The notes under the pieces: generated by a model
What the model was told of the DNA's origin: nothing
The model's input: only the letters and a program-made list of their open reading frames with translations
The model's database searches: none
NCBI GenBank assembly: GCA_965220485.1
Contig: OZ244832.1
Span: 930,001 to 994,000 of the forward strand
DNA: 64,000 nt
Direction of reading: 5' to 3'
Origin: Aldehydirespirator sp965220485
Lineage (GTDB): Bacteria > Actinomycetota > Acidimicrobiia > Acidimicrobiales > Aldehydirespiratoraceae
Shown: positions 7,560-16,480 of the stretch, piece by piece
Numbering within the stretch: position 1 is the first letter of the stretch
Layout of the letters: each line of letters begins with the position of its first letter
Made by a program: the position numbers and the translations under genes

Positions 7560-10500
7560 GTGACGCTGGGCTTCGGTGATCTTGCTGCGGGGATGCGGCT
7601 TTCGGGTTTGGTGGCCGAGTCCGATGTGACGGCGGTGGCCGTGGAGATGCACGGCACGGGTTCGGCGATTCTCACCTATCGGACCTCGGAGGGGCGGCTC
7701 GGCGAGCGAGTCATTCTGGTGGACGACTTGGCCGGGCTGGCCGAGGTATCCGAGTGGCGGTGGACCTTTGATGCCGACGGCACGGTGTTCCGTCTGGCGT
7801 CGGAGGCTCGCCGTATGCGGCAGGCGCATCTGGCTGATCCGTTCGCGGCGGTGGACACGTCGAATATCGATCCGTATCCGCATCAGATCGACGCCGTGTA
7901 CAACCGGCTGCTGGCCAAGAGGCCGCTGCGGTTCTTGTTGGCCGACGACCCGGGTGCGGGCAAGACGATCATGTCGGGGTTGCTGATCCGTGAGCTGGTG
8001 CTTCGTGGCGATGTGGCTCGCTGTTTGATCGTGACGCCGGGCAGTTTGGTGGAGCAGTGGCAGGACGAGTTGTGGGACAAGTTCGGCTTGTCGTTCGAGT
8101 TGATGTCGCGGGCTGCGGTGGAGGCGTCGCGTACGGGCAATCCGTTCATCGAGAAGAACCTGTTGATTGCTCGGGTGGATCAGCTGTCCCGCTCGGAGGA
8201 GTTGATGGCGAAGGTCCAGGCGTCGGATTGGGATCTTGTGATCGTCGATGAGGCTCACAAGATGTCGGCACACCGATACGGCGATGAGCTTCGCCGCACC
8301 AAGCGGTTCCTGTTGGGGGAGGCGCTGCGGGAGTGCACCCGGCATCTTCTGTTGTTGACGGCCACGCCCCACAACGGCAAGAACGAGGACTTCTTGGCGT
8401 TCATGACTCTGATCGACCCGGAGCGCTTCGCGGGCAGGCTGCGAGACGGCAGCGGCTCAAACGACAGCGGCGATGGCTCGTCCATGCCTGATGTCAGTGA
8501 TGTGATGCGGCGGCTGGTGAAGGAGAACCTGCGCACCTTCGAGGGCAAGCGCCTGTTCCCGCAGCGCCACGCCCACAGCTTGAACTTTGAACTCTCCGAG
8601 CCAGAGACCGAGCTGTATGAGGCGGTCACCCGCTATGTGAGCGAAGGGATGAACCGGGCGGCGCGGATGCGTGAGGAGGGCGACAAGGGCCGCGGCATCA
8701 TCGTCGGTTTCGCGCTGGCAGGCCTTCAGCGCCGTTTGGCGTCGTCGCCGGCTGCCATCTTCCACTCGCTGCGCCGCCGCAGAGATCGCCTCGACGAGCA
8801 GGCGACGGAGTTGCGTCGCCTGGCTGCTTCTGGCCAGCCGGTGCCGGTGATCGACCTGCCAAAGGGTGTGAGGATCGCCGATCTGGACGACTTCGATTTC
8901 GACGACTACGGCGACACCGAGCGCGAAGAGCTCGAGGACATCGTGATCGACGCGGCCACTGCGGCCGGCACTGCCGAGGAGCTGGAGGCCGAGGTCGCGG
9001 AGCTCAAGGAACTGGTGCGGCTGGCTGATGACGTGCGTCGCAGCGGCGTCGATACCAAGTGGCTTGAGTTGCGTGACCTGCTGCGCTCGGACAGCTTCGC
9101 GGCGCCAGCATTCTCAGGCTCGCGGGACGTCGGCGCGGACGCGGGCGAAAGCTCTGAGCCGGTCCGCAAGCTGATCGTGTTCTCTGAGCACAAGGACACC
9201 CTCGACTATGTGGCCGAGCGGATCGAGGCTGAGTTGGGCCGGCCCGAGGCGGTGGTCCGGATCCACGGCGGCATCAAGCGACATGACCGCCGCGACATTC
9301 AGGACCGGTTCCGGGTCGATCCGACGGTGCGGGTGCTGGTGGCCACGGACGCAGCCGGTGAGGGCGTCAACTTGCAGGTGGCCAACATGGTGGTCAACTA
9401 CGACTTGCCCTGGAATCCCAACCGCATCGAGCAGCGCTTCGGGCGGGTGCATCGCATCGGCCAGCAGCGGCCGTGCCATCTCTGGAACCTGGTCGCGCAC
9501 CAGACCCGTGAGGGCAAGGTGTTCGAGCGGCTGTTTGACAAGATCGAGGAACAGCGCGGCGTGTACGGCGATCAGGTCTATGACGTGCTCGGCGACGCCC
9601 AGATCAACACGTCGTTGAGGGAGCTGTTGATGCGGGCCATCGCCTCTGATGAGGATCCCGCCCATGTTGCCTGGATGGACGAGGTGATCGAGGAAGGCAT
9701 CGGACAGCAGATGAAGGAGGTGCTCGACGAACGGGCGCTGGTGGCCGGGCTTGCCGATCCGGCAGCCAACGACAAGATCCGCCGCGACATGGAGATCGCC
9801 CGGGCACGCCGGCTGCAGCCCTGGTTCGTGGAGTCGTTCTTCACCGAGGCCCTGCGCATGTACGGCGGACGGATCACGAGCCGCGAGCACGGCCGCTTCG
9901 AGATCACCCGCGTCCCGGCCGCGGTCCGAGCCTGTGCCGAGGCCGATCTCGGACCGGTGCACGACCGCTACCAGCGGGTGACCTTCGACAAGGCCCACGT
10001 CCAGCCCAGCCGCGCCAGCGAAGGTGCGTCGGGCGCGTCGGTGCGGGCCGATCTGATCTCACCAGGCACGCCACTGCTGGCCGCTGTCGTGAGCAAGGTC
10101 ATTGCCGACTTCGGTGAGACCATGCAGCAGGGGGCGGTGCTGGTCGACGGGGACGACCCGTCGACTGATCCACGCCTGCTCGTCTACCTGGACCACACCA
10201 TCACCGACGGACGCGAAGTTCACGGCACCCGCCAGGTGGTGTCACGGCGGCTCCACTACGTGGAGATCGACCGGCACGGAAACGCCCGCGACCCCGGCGA
10301 CGAGCCCTACCTCAACTACGCACCGCTGGCTGACGAGCAACGAGCTCTGCTCGACGGGCGTCTCGACCTCGACTGGGCAGGCCGAACCACCGAGGACACC
10401 GCCCGCTCCTGGGCCATCGGACATCTGGCCGGGCCGCATTTCGACGAGGTCGCCGCGATGACCCACGCCCGGGTCGCCAAGGTCTGGGATGCGGTGCGGG

Positions 10501-11162
10501 AGCGCCTGGAGTCCGAGATTCGGTATTGGGATCAGCGCACCGAGGAGATCAAGGCCCAGGAGATCAAAGGCAAGAAGCCTCGTCTCAACTCAGGCAAGGC
10601 TCGGGCCCGAGCCGACGAACTGCAGGTCCGCCTCACGCGCCGCCGACTGGAGCTCGCCCAAGAGGACGACCTGCACAACAGCCCACCCACGATCGTCGCG
10701 GCCGCAGTGGTGGTGCCCCAGGGGCTACTCGACAAGCTGACCGGCCAGACGGACAGCTCTGTCGATCCGGCCATCAAGGCCGAGACCGACCGCCGCGCCG
10801 TAGCAACGGTGATGAAGGCCGAGAGAAAGCTGGGCCGGATTCCCGAGGAACAGCACCACACCAACCCGGGCTACGACGTCCTGTCAACCGACCCAGCTAC
10901 CGGCGTCTGCTACTTCATCGAGGTCAAGGGTCACCTGCCCCAAACCGAGCAGATCAGCGTCAGCCGCCGACAGGTGGGCAAGGCCCACAACAACGCTGAG
11001 CGCTGGCGCCTAGCAGTGGTGTCCGTCCCCGAGGACCCCAACGCCGAACCCGACGTGCACTACCTGATCGAGCCGTTCAAGAACGTGTCCCTCCACCCAG
11101 CCCAGACAAGCGTGCCCCTCACCGTTTCCGATCTCTTGACCTACGCTGGTCCGCCGACCTGA
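7560..11162 (+). CDS. SNF2-family helicase with DUF3883 domain
   Basis: 1200 residues from GTG. The SF2/SNF2 motor shows DDPGAGKT (Walker A, ~residue 128), DEAHK (motif II), LTATPHNGK (motif III) and a helicase C-terminal half with ATDAAGEGVNLQ and QRFGRVHRIGQ (motifs V/VI). Residues ~1090-1160 (YFIEVKG...SVSRRQVGKA) match DUF3883, a nuclease-like or DNA-end domain common in defence helicases. With the DUF1156 methylase (19305) and DUF499 ATPase (24155) it makes the helicase-methylase-ATPase set, which I recall being catalogued as 'hma' in defence-system annotation. About 8 kb of CBASS and IS DNA now separates it from the other two. Confidence 0.88.
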   Translation: MTLGFGDLAAGMRLSGLVAESDVTAVAVEMHGTGSAILTYRTSEGRLGERVILVDDLAGLAEVSEWRWTFDADGTVFRLASEARRMRQAHLADPFAAVDTSNIDPYPHQIDAVYNRLLAKRPLRFLLADDPGAGKTIMSGLLIRELVLRGDVARCLIVTPGSLVEQWQDELWDKFGLSFELMSRAAVEASRTGNPFIEKNLLIARVDQLSRSEELMAKVQASDWDLVIVDEAHKMSAHRYGDELRRTKRFLLGEALRECTRHLLLLTATPHNGKNEDFLAFMTLIDPERFAGRLRDGSGSNDSGDGSSMPDVSDVMRRLVKENLRTFEGKRLFPQRHAHSLNFELSEPETELYEAVTRYVSEGMNRAARMREEGDKGRGIIVGFALAGLQRRLASSPAAIFHSLRRRRDRLDEQATELRRLAASGQPVPVIDLPKGVRIADLDDFDFDDYGDTEREELEDIVIDAATAAGTAEELEAEVAELKELVRLADDVRRSGVDTKWLELRDLLRSDSFAAPAFSGSRDVGADAGESSEPVRKLIVFSEHKDTLDYVAERIEAELGRPEAVVRIHGGIKRHDRRDIQDRFRVDPTVRVLVATDAAGEGVNLQVANMVVNYDLPWNPNRIEQRFGRVHRIGQQRPCHLWNLVAHQTREGKVFERLFDKIEEQRGVYGDQVYDVLGDAQINTSLRELLMRAIASDEDPAHVAWMDEVIEEGIGQQMKEVLDERALVAGLADPAANDKIRRDMEIARARRLQPWFVESFFTEALRMYGGRITSREHGRFEITRVPAAVRACAEADLGPVHDRYQRVTFDKAHVQPSRASEGASGASVRADLISPGTPLLAAVVSKVIADFGETMQQGAVLVDGDDPSTDPRLLVYLDHTITDGREVHGTRQVVSRRLHYVEIDRHGNARDPGDEPYLNYAPLADEQRALLDGRLDLDWAGRTTEDTARSWAIGHLAGPHFDEVAAMTHARVAKVWDAVRERLESEIRYWDQRTEEIKAQEIKGKKPRLNSGKARARADELQVRLTRRRLELAQEDDLHNSPPTIVAAAVVVPQGLLDKLTGQTDSSVDPAIKAETDRRAVATVMKAERKLGRIPEEQHHTNPGYDVLSTDPATGVCYFIEVKGHLPQTEQISVSRRQVGKAHNNAERWRLAVVSVPEDPNAEPDVHYLIEPFKNVSLHPAQTSVPLTVSDLLTYAGPPT

Positions 11163-11202
11163 TCCGCGGCGACGTCGCAACCTGGCGTCTGGCGGTACTG
11201 AT

Positions 11203-11230
11203 TTGACGCGAATCACACGCTTGTGATACG
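11203..11230 (+). promoter_or_regulatory. Promoter for the DUF2188 transcript
   Basis: TTGACG at 11203-11208 is followed after 15-17 bp by TGATACG (11224-11230), a good sigma-70-type pair. It lies ~200 bp upstream of the DUF2188 start, so the transcript would have a long structured leader. Confidence 0.5.
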
Positions 11231-11264
11231 TTCGTATTGCTGGTGTGTTTGCTGGCTGAGTGAT

Positions 11265-11400
11265 CGGTGAGGCAAGGGCCGCGTGTAGCGGCCGGGTCGT
11301 GGTTGCGCGAAGCGCTCGACCGACGGCTCTAGGAGCACAAGCGCCAGCGCCACTGCTATGGGCCGTTCGCCCCCATGGGCGAACTTAGGCCCGCCACCCA
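11265..11400 (+). ncRNA. Structured leader or small RNA upstream of DUF2188 gene
   Basis: This non-coding stretch holds several local hairpins: GGCCGC/GCGGCC (11277-11293), an adjoining GCGC-gaa-GCGC element near 11305-11315, and GTTCGCCC/GGGCGAAC (11365-11384, perfect 8-bp stem, 4-nt loop). The last one ends ~27 bp before the ribosome-binding site. I recognise no known riboswitch. It could be a regulatory leader or a separate small RNA. Confidence 0.4.
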
Positions 11401-11426
11401 AGACGAACCGAGAGGAGGTTCAAATT

Positions 11427-11675
11427 ATGAGTAAGCCAAATCGGAGACATGTTGTGCCCGACCCAGCCGGAGGCTGGAACGTGAAGGCTCCCAACTCCCA
11501 AAGGGCGTCGGCGCACGCCTCCACTCAGGCGGAGGCCGAACAACGAGCCAAGGAGATCGTCGGCAACCTCGGCGGGGGAGAGGTCGTCATTCACAGGCCC
11601 GACGGCACGATCCGCGACAGCGACACCGTGTCACCTGGTAACGACCCTCACCCACCGAAGGACACCCGGCACTGA
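11427..11675 (+). CDS. DUF2188 family small protein
   Basis: 82 residues from ATG with a strong Shine-Dalgarno (gaggagg) 7 nt upstream. The sequence shows the DUF2188 pattern: RHVVPDPAGGWNVK, a TQAEAEQRAKEI helix, and EVVIHRPDGTIRDSD. DUF2188 proteins are small, widespread and of unknown function, often on plasmids, phages and islands. It has its own promoter and is followed by a strong hairpin, so it is probably a single-gene transcript. Confidence 0.85.
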   Translation: MSKPNRRHVVPDPAGGWNVKAPNSQRASAHASTQAEAEQRAKEIVGNLGGGEVVIHRPDGTIRDSDTVSPGNDPHPPKDTRH

Positions 11676-11680
11676 GCGAA

Positions 11681-11711
11681 CCTGCCCCGCGTGGAACGCA
11701 CGCGGGGCAGG
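11681..11711. terminator. Hairpin terminator after DUF2188
   Basis: A perfect 12-bp stem (CCTGCCCCGCGT / ACGCGGGGCAGG) with a 7-nt loop begins 5 bp after the DUF2188 stop. No long T-run follows, only a short cctttg, so termination may be partial or factor-assisted. It separates DUF2188 from the CBASS operon. Confidence 0.7.
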
Positions 11712-11754
11712 CCGCTCGGCCTTTGTCACACCCCCTCGTCAGGATGGAGAGCGC

Positions 11755-12897
11755 ATGATCTCAGAGTCGACGACCCGTCATCTGCTGGTTCGGAGCGGTG
11801 GCCGTTGCGCGCTCTGCTACGGCGAGTTGCTCACATCCGAGTTCACGCAGGAGGCGGTCTACTTGGGCGAACGTGCCCACATCGTCGGTCGCTCTACGAG
11901 TGCGAGGTCGCCGAGGGGCGAACATGATCTTCCCGTTGAACTGCGGGACGATCCCGAGAACCTGCTGCTGCTCTGTCGCTCCTGCCATGGCGAGGTTGAC
12001 ACGCCCCCCAACATCAGCACATTCACTGTGGAGCGACTGCGGGAGGCGAAGCAGAGGCATGAGGGCCGCATTGCACAGATTCTCGCTGTACCTCCCGGGC
12101 AAGACACGACGGTGCTCCGGATGCAGGGGACGATCGGCAACAGCAATGTCGCCCTTGACAGGTCCGTCGCCGCCTCCGCGGTTCTGGCCCAGGGGCGCTG
12201 CGCCCGATTCCCGTTGAGCCACGATGTTGCGGGCATCGAGATCGATCTGAGGCGGGTGCCATCGCCCGACATCGGCAGCCGCGCGTACTACGACGCCTGC
12301 CGTGAGGCGATCGACCGGGTCTTCGACCGACAAGTCGCCCCGGCCGTGGAAGACGGGAGTCTCCGGCATGTGAGCGTGTTCGCTCTGGCCCGCTGGCCGT
12401 TGCTAATCCACCTCGGGTCACGGTTGGGGGACAAGCTCGATGTGGACATCTACCAGCGGCACCGTTCAACGGAGTCGTGGACATGGCCGGCCGATCAGCG
12501 AGATCAACAGTTCTGCTTCGAGGCCGTAACAGGCGGCGAAGCCGACTGCGATGCTGTTCTCGTCCTTTCGATGTCGGCGGCAGTTCACCTGCACGAAGTG
12601 CCGGCCGCTCTCGCCGGCTGCCGGTGTTACGTAGTCGCGCCTGCGGGCGAGCGCACACCGCACCTCGATGTGGTCGCCTCCCCCGCGGCTCTCAAGTTCG
12701 CTGAGCGTGCTCTGCGCGACGTTCTCGCCGACATCGAGCAGCATTGCAAGACGGCCCGTCGCCTCCACGTCCTGGGGGCTGCGCCGCTGTCGGTGTTCGT
12801 CACTCTCGGTCGCGTCGCGAACCGCGAGATCCACCCCCAACTGATCCTTCACGACCGCGTGAACGGGCAGTACCTACCAGTCATGGAGGTCAATTGA
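11755..12897 (+). CDS. cap5: CBASS effector: HNH nuclease-SAVED protein (Cap5-like)
   Basis: 380 residues from ATG, with ggagag 4 nt upstream. The N-terminal ~85 residues form an HNH nuclease: CALC (18-21), AHIVGRS with His42, and CRSCHGE (74-80). The C-terminal ~200 residues (from RYPLS-type strands to LHVLGAAPLSVFVTLG) fit the SAVED domain that binds cyclic oligonucleotides. Known Cap5 proteins oligomerise on ligand and degrade DNA. It is the first gene of the operon and ends 1 bp before the CD-NTase start codon, matching a Cap5-CD-NTase-Cap2 order. Confidence 0.88.
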   Translation: MISESTTRHLLVRSGGRCALCYGELLTSEFTQEAVYLGERAHIVGRSTSARSPRGEHDLPVELRDDPENLLLLCRSCHGEVDTPPNISTFTVERLREAKQRHEGRIAQILAVPPGQDTTVLRMQGTIGNSNVALDRSVAASAVLAQGRCARFPLSHDVAGIEIDLRRVPSPDIGSRAYYDACREAIDRVFDRQVAPAVEDGSLRHVSVFALARWPLLIHLGSRLGDKLDVDIYQRHRSTESWTWPADQRDQQFCFEAVTGGEADCDAVLVLSMSAAVHLHEVPAALAGCRCYVVAPAGERTPHLDVVASPAALKFAERALRDVLADIEQHCKTARRLHVLGAAPLSVFVTLGRVANREIHPQLILHDRVNGQYLPVMEVN

Positions 12898-12898
12898 C

Positions 12899-13933
12899 AT
12901 GCAACACGCCGAGTACTTCAAGGACTTCCTGAAGGACGTGGTCAACATCGACGACACGCGGCTCAACAAACTCGAGTCTCGCGTCGAGGCCGTCTACAAG
13001 GCGCTCAAGGCCGACTCCGACATCGGGGCGATGATCACAGGCAAGTCGCGGCAAGGGTCGTGGGCTCAACTTACGATCGTCCGGCCGAAGCCCGACGGCG
13101 AGTTCGACGCCGACTTTCTCTTGCTGATGAACGAACAGCCGGGATGGGGGCCGAAGGACTATCTCAACGCCGTCTACAACGCTCTCAGCCGGCACCCGAC
13201 CTACTCCAAGCAGGACCACGGCCGCAAGTGCCGTTGCGTCTGGCTCGAGTACGCCCCCGAGAACGGGGTCGGGTGCCACCTCGACATCGTCCCCCTGATC
13301 ACCCTGGCCGACGGTCGGCGCGTCATCGTCAACCGGGACAACAACACGTGGGAGCCCGAGTATGGATCGACCAACCCGCAGGGTTTGACCGACTGGGTGA
13401 AGCGCCGTGATCAGCTCACCGGGGGGCAATACCGGCGCGTCGTGCGGCTCATGAAGTACCTGCGCAACGAACGCGGCAGCTTCGACGGCGTCAAGTCCGT
13501 CATCTTGACCACGGTGCTGGGGCTTCAGGTCACAGAGGCCAGCGCGCTAGTGCCGGGCCGGTACACGAATGTGCCGACGGCGCTCGTGAACATCGTCGAG
13601 GATCTCGACAGGTGGCTCCAAGCTCGGCCGCGCAAGCCTCCGCTACCCAACCCGGCCGGAGACGGCACGAACTTCGACCACCGCTGGGAAGAAGCTACGT
13701 ATCGGAACTTCCGGAACCGGATCCACAGCATCGCAGCGGCGATGCGAGCCGCCTACAACGAGCCTGACTCCGCCAAGTCCGCCAAGGCTTGGCGCGACCT
13801 GTTCGGAGACAAATTCAACCCGCCGTCGGGCAAGTCCAACGCCTCGAAGGTACTGCCAGCGACACCGCTGCTCGGGCTCCCGGCTGTGACCGGCGCGTCC
13901 TCCAGCGCTTCGCGCAGAGGCCGAGCGGGTTGA
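12899..13933 (+). CDS. CD-NTase (cGAS/DncV-like nucleotidyltransferase)
   Basis: 344 residues. The active site is visible: GSW at 53-55, DAD with Asp70 and Asp72, and a third acidic residue Asp129 (CHLDIVPLI). A nucleotidyltransferase core is followed by helical OAS-like sequence. The enzyme should make a cyclic di- or tri-nucleotide when phage infects, activating the SAVED-HNH effector. The protein ends ...RRGRAG, and a C-terminal glycine suits Cap2-mediated conjugation through its carboxylate. It is coupled to both neighbours (1 bp and 8 bp gaps). Confidence 0.88.
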   Translation: MQHAEYFKDFLKDVVNIDDTRLNKLESRVEAVYKALKADSDIGAMITGKSRQGSWAQLTIVRPKPDGEFDADFLLLMNEQPGWGPKDYLNAVYNALSRHPTYSKQDHGRKCRCVWLEYAPENGVGCHLDIVPLITLADGRRVIVNRDNNTWEPEYGSTNPQGLTDWVKRRDQLTGGQYRRVVRLMKYLRNERGSFDGVKSVILTTVLGLQVTEASALVPGRYTNVPTALVNIVEDLDRWLQARPRKPPLPNPAGDGTNFDHRWEEATYRNFRNRIHSIAAAMRAAYNEPDSAKSAKAWRDLFGDKFNPPSGKSNASKVLPATPLLGLPAVTGASSSASRRGRAG

Positions 13934-13941
13934 GAGCAGCC

Positions 13942-15672
13942 ATGCCGCCCCTGCACAAGGATCAACTCGCCGCCGTCGAGGAGGTGACGAGCTTCGCCTC
14001 GTCTTCCAGCCAGATCAGCTTGGCCGCGACCGACGAACGGCACGGCTTCGCGGCGCTGAAGCTCGATCTCGATACGAGCGGCTTCACCCGCGGCGCCGGC
14101 GGCCTGGAAGTCCATCCGATCGAGCGCGTCGTCATCTTCATATCTCCGGACTACCCGATCTCGCCACCGCTCGCCACAGTCGAGCATCGGCGATGGGCTG
14201 GCTTTCCTCATGTATTGCAGGCAACGCGGCTCTGCATCTACCTCGACACCAACACGGAATGGGATCCCACCCGAGGGATGACAGGCTTCATGGCGCGGCT
14301 CTGGGAATGGTTCGAGGACGCAATCGGCGGCCGATTCGATCCGACGACAGCCCTCTATCACCCAGTGGGCGGAGTGCTCCATCGCACCGACGGCGCTCCC
14401 ACGGTGGTCGCCGCACTCTCAATGCCAGGCGACCTCCTCAATGGAGGTGTCGTGCACCGGATCGGGCTACGACCGAGAACCGATCATCGAATCGACATCG
14501 CAGCCTGGAAGCCGCCCTACGAGATCGGCCTCATTCCGGGCCTTCTCGTCGTCCTCCCCGAGGACCTCCCACTCGGCGGCGGCCAACACCTGTCCCATCT
14601 CTTGGGCATCGTCCGTCAACAACTCGACAGGAATCAGCGACGAGCACTTGAGACGTCGTTGCGCCGCCTGATTCGAGACCTCGGCGACGATGACTATCTT
14701 CATACGATCATCGCAGTGCCCAACCCGGCCGACAGAACGGAAGCATCGCGACATCTCATCGGATGGCGCCTACCCGTCGAAGCCGCCGCTAAGGCCCTCG
14801 CCGCCGCTCGGAGCGCGGCCTCCTCGGCATCGGACAGCAACGAGCCATCCGTGGAGTGGACATACGTAGACGATCAACGCCCCGAGGTAGCCATGCGCCG
14901 CGACAGCGGCCGACCTGTGACGGTCTACGCCGGCTCCACGATCGCAGTATGGGGCTGTGGCGCGCTTGGCTCTTGGATCGCCGAACTTCTAGTGAGAGCC
15001 GGGGCTCGACGGGTGACGCTGCGAGATCCCGGATTCGTCACACGTGGACTCCTCGTCCGCCAGAACTACACCGAGGAGGATGTCGGGCGTCCCAAGGCCG
15101 AGGCTCTTGCCGAACGGCTCCGACGCCTCTCTGACGGCTGTGAGATCACAGGCATCGTGGACCACGCCCAAGCAGGACTGGAAGACGACGCCAGCAACTG
15201 CGACTTCATCTTCGACACGACCATAAACACTGCGGTAAACGCAACTCTCGACGACGCCCAGAAGCAAGGGATTCTCAGAGCTCCGGTCGTCCAAGCAGCC
15301 ACCGACAACCAGACCGCGACCCTGGGAATCGTCACAATCACCGGCGGCTCGCCCGCGGCAACGACCTCAGAACTCGACCACACTCTGTACAAGAAGACTG
15401 CAAGGGATGCGAGCTTGGCCCCATATCTGACATTCTGGGACCACGACGCCCACCCACCACTCACTCCCGCCCCGGGTTGCTCCGTTCCGACCTTTCATGG
15501 CTCAGGCGCGGATGCCATGGGTATTGCAGCATCCGTTGTCAGCACCGCCGCAGTCGCGCTCTCCCACCACGTCGCTGGCGGCTACTTGCTGTGTCTCCCG
15601 CATTCGCTGTTCGAAACTCCAGGGTTGGTATCTACCGAGTATCCGACCGAGACGGCACTGACAGCCGCATAA
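13942..15672 (+). CDS. cap2: Cap2-like E2-E1 (ubiquitin-conjugation-type) fusion
   Basis: 576 residues from ATG 13942, chosen because it follows the CD-NTase stop by 8 bp; the frame also extends upstream into the CD-NTase gene. The N-terminal E2-like domain has RLCIYLDTNTEWDP with Cys98 at the expected catalytic position. A middle adenylation domain starts around residue 337 (WGCGALGSWIAEL, nucleotide-binding GxGxxG). Near residue 513, GCSVPTFHGS holds a candidate E1 catalytic Cys. Cap2 charges the C-terminus of the CD-NTase and joins it to target proteins, priming CBASS. No JAB/MPN protease (Cap3) follows, which is unusual for an E1-E2 type II operon. Confidence 0.88.
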   Translation: MPPLHKDQLAAVEEVTSFASSSSQISLAATDERHGFAALKLDLDTSGFTRGAGGLEVHPIERVVIFISPDYPISPPLATVEHRRWAGFPHVLQATRLCIYLDTNTEWDPTRGMTGFMARLWEWFEDAIGGRFDPTTALYHPVGGVLHRTDGAPTVVAALSMPGDLLNGGVVHRIGLRPRTDHRIDIAAWKPPYEIGLIPGLLVVLPEDLPLGGGQHLSHLLGIVRQQLDRNQRRALETSLRRLIRDLGDDDYLHTIIAVPNPADRTEASRHLIGWRLPVEAAAKALAAARSAASSASDSNEPSVEWTYVDDQRPEVAMRRDSGRPVTVYAGSTIAVWGCGALGSWIAELLVRAGARRVTLRDPGFVTRGLLVRQNYTEEDVGRPKAEALAERLRRLSDGCEITGIVDHAQAGLEDDASNCDFIFDTTINTAVNATLDDAQKQGILRAPVVQAATDNQTATLGIVTITGGSPAATTSELDHTLYKKTARDASLAPYLTFWDHDAHPPLTPAPGCSVPTFHGSGADAMGIAASVVSTAAVALSHHVAGGYLLCLPHSLFETPGLVSTEYPTETALTAA

Positions 15673-15690
15673 CTTCAGAGGACCTTCGCC

Positions 15691-16110
15691 ATGAACATCT
15701 ACTCAGCTACAAGGATCAATCGCCTGGCCATCACGACATGTGTCTTGCTCATGGTTGCAGTATTGCTGATGTTGTCGGTAGCTGGATGCGGAGGCGACAA
15801 TCCACCATCTCAGGACATAGCCACAGAGTTCGGAGCAGTCGGGACGTCCGAGGTGTCGTCGAGTTCGGAGCCGAGGGATATCGGGCTGGCCATAGCGAGT
15901 GGTGTGTTGGGGGCAATTTGGCTAATCATTTGTCTCTTCTTGGGGAGTTGGTGGACGCTTCTTATCGCGCCAGGAGGCGTGTTCATTTGGTATACACTGA
16001 GTCGGCTTGAACACTACGGTCTGAGGTATGCGGCGAAGACCGCTTCCGCGTGGTCGATAATCACTGCTGTAGTGTCTCTCATGGTTGTCGTCCTATGTCG
16101 GATATTCTGA
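15691..16110 (+). CDS. Putative membrane lipoprotein downstream of CBASS
   Basis: 139 residues. A Lys/Arg-poor N-terminus, a hydrophobic stretch and LSVAGC at ~residue 32 give a lipobox-like signal. Two further hydrophobic segments follow (about residues 68-98, with tryptophans, and 115-138). It starts 18 bp after Cap2 and may be co-transcribed. No family is recognised. It takes the place where Cap3 would be expected, but shows no JAMM metal motif. It could be a membrane partner of the operon or an unrelated cargo gene. Confidence 0.55.
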   Translation: MNIYSATRINRLAITTCVLLMVAVLLMLSVAGCGGDNPPSQDIATEFGAVGTSEVSSSSEPRDIGLAIASGVLGAIWLIICLFLGSWWTLLIAPGGVFIWYTLSRLEHYGLRYAAKTASAWSIITAVVSLMVVVLCRIF

Positions 16111-16145
16111 CAAGGTCAAGATTTTCTGCGTTCTTGAAGAGCTCG

Positions 16146-16189
16146 TGCTACACTGCCGGCCAGACAGTGAGGACTATCGGTCCCTCACT
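16146..16189 (+). promoter_or_regulatory. Extended -10 promoter and leader hairpin
   Basis: TGC-TACACT (16146-16154) is an extended -10 box. About 12 bp downstream, 16166-16189 forms a hairpin (AGTGAGGAC / GTCC-CTCACT, one bulged C) ahead of the small zinc-protein gene at 16241. The hairpin may modulate that gene's translation or be a weak attenuator. Confidence 0.45.
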
Positions 16190-16240
16190 AACGGAGAGAC
16201 AGCTTAGCCGGCTTGCAATCTGTATGTAGGAGACTTGACA

Positions 16241-16480
16241 ATGAACAGAGGCAGATTTGTGTGCGGGTACCAAATCAAGCCGCACAAGACGTGCCGGAAT
16301 CCCGTCAGCAGACGCAACGTACGGTGTTGGCGCCATCGCGGTATAGCTGGGGCTACCGGCTCAGGTGCCTCGCGTCGACGGTCGTCAGGCTCATCACCGC
16401 CCTTCGACAGCGCCCGGATCTTCTGGTGCATATTGCTAGCGTTGGTGGGAATCCCTCTATTGATCGTTGTTATCCTATGA
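16241..16480 (+). CDS. Small zinc-finger-like membrane-anchored protein
   Basis: 79 residues from ATG, with a good Shine-Dalgarno (taggag, 8 nt spacing). The N-terminal third has CGYQIKPHKTCRNPV...CWRH, a C-x9-C...C-x2-H arrangement suggesting a single metal-binding knuckle. The last ~20 residues (FWCILLALVGIPLLIVVIL) form one membrane helix. This tail-anchored zinc-knuckle layout is seen in small proteins of accessory islands; I cannot assign a function. It has its own promoter between CBASS and the IS-broken gene. Confidence 0.55.
   Translation: MNRGRFVCGYQIKPHKTCRNPVSRRNVRCWRHRGIAGATGSGASRRRSSGSSPPFDSARIFWCILLALVGIPLLIVVIL

Noticed and set aside
15691..16110. Considered as the missing Cap3 (JAB) protease of CBASS
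   Set aside because: No HxH...D JAMM metal motif; it is a short hydrophobic lipoprotein-like sequence.
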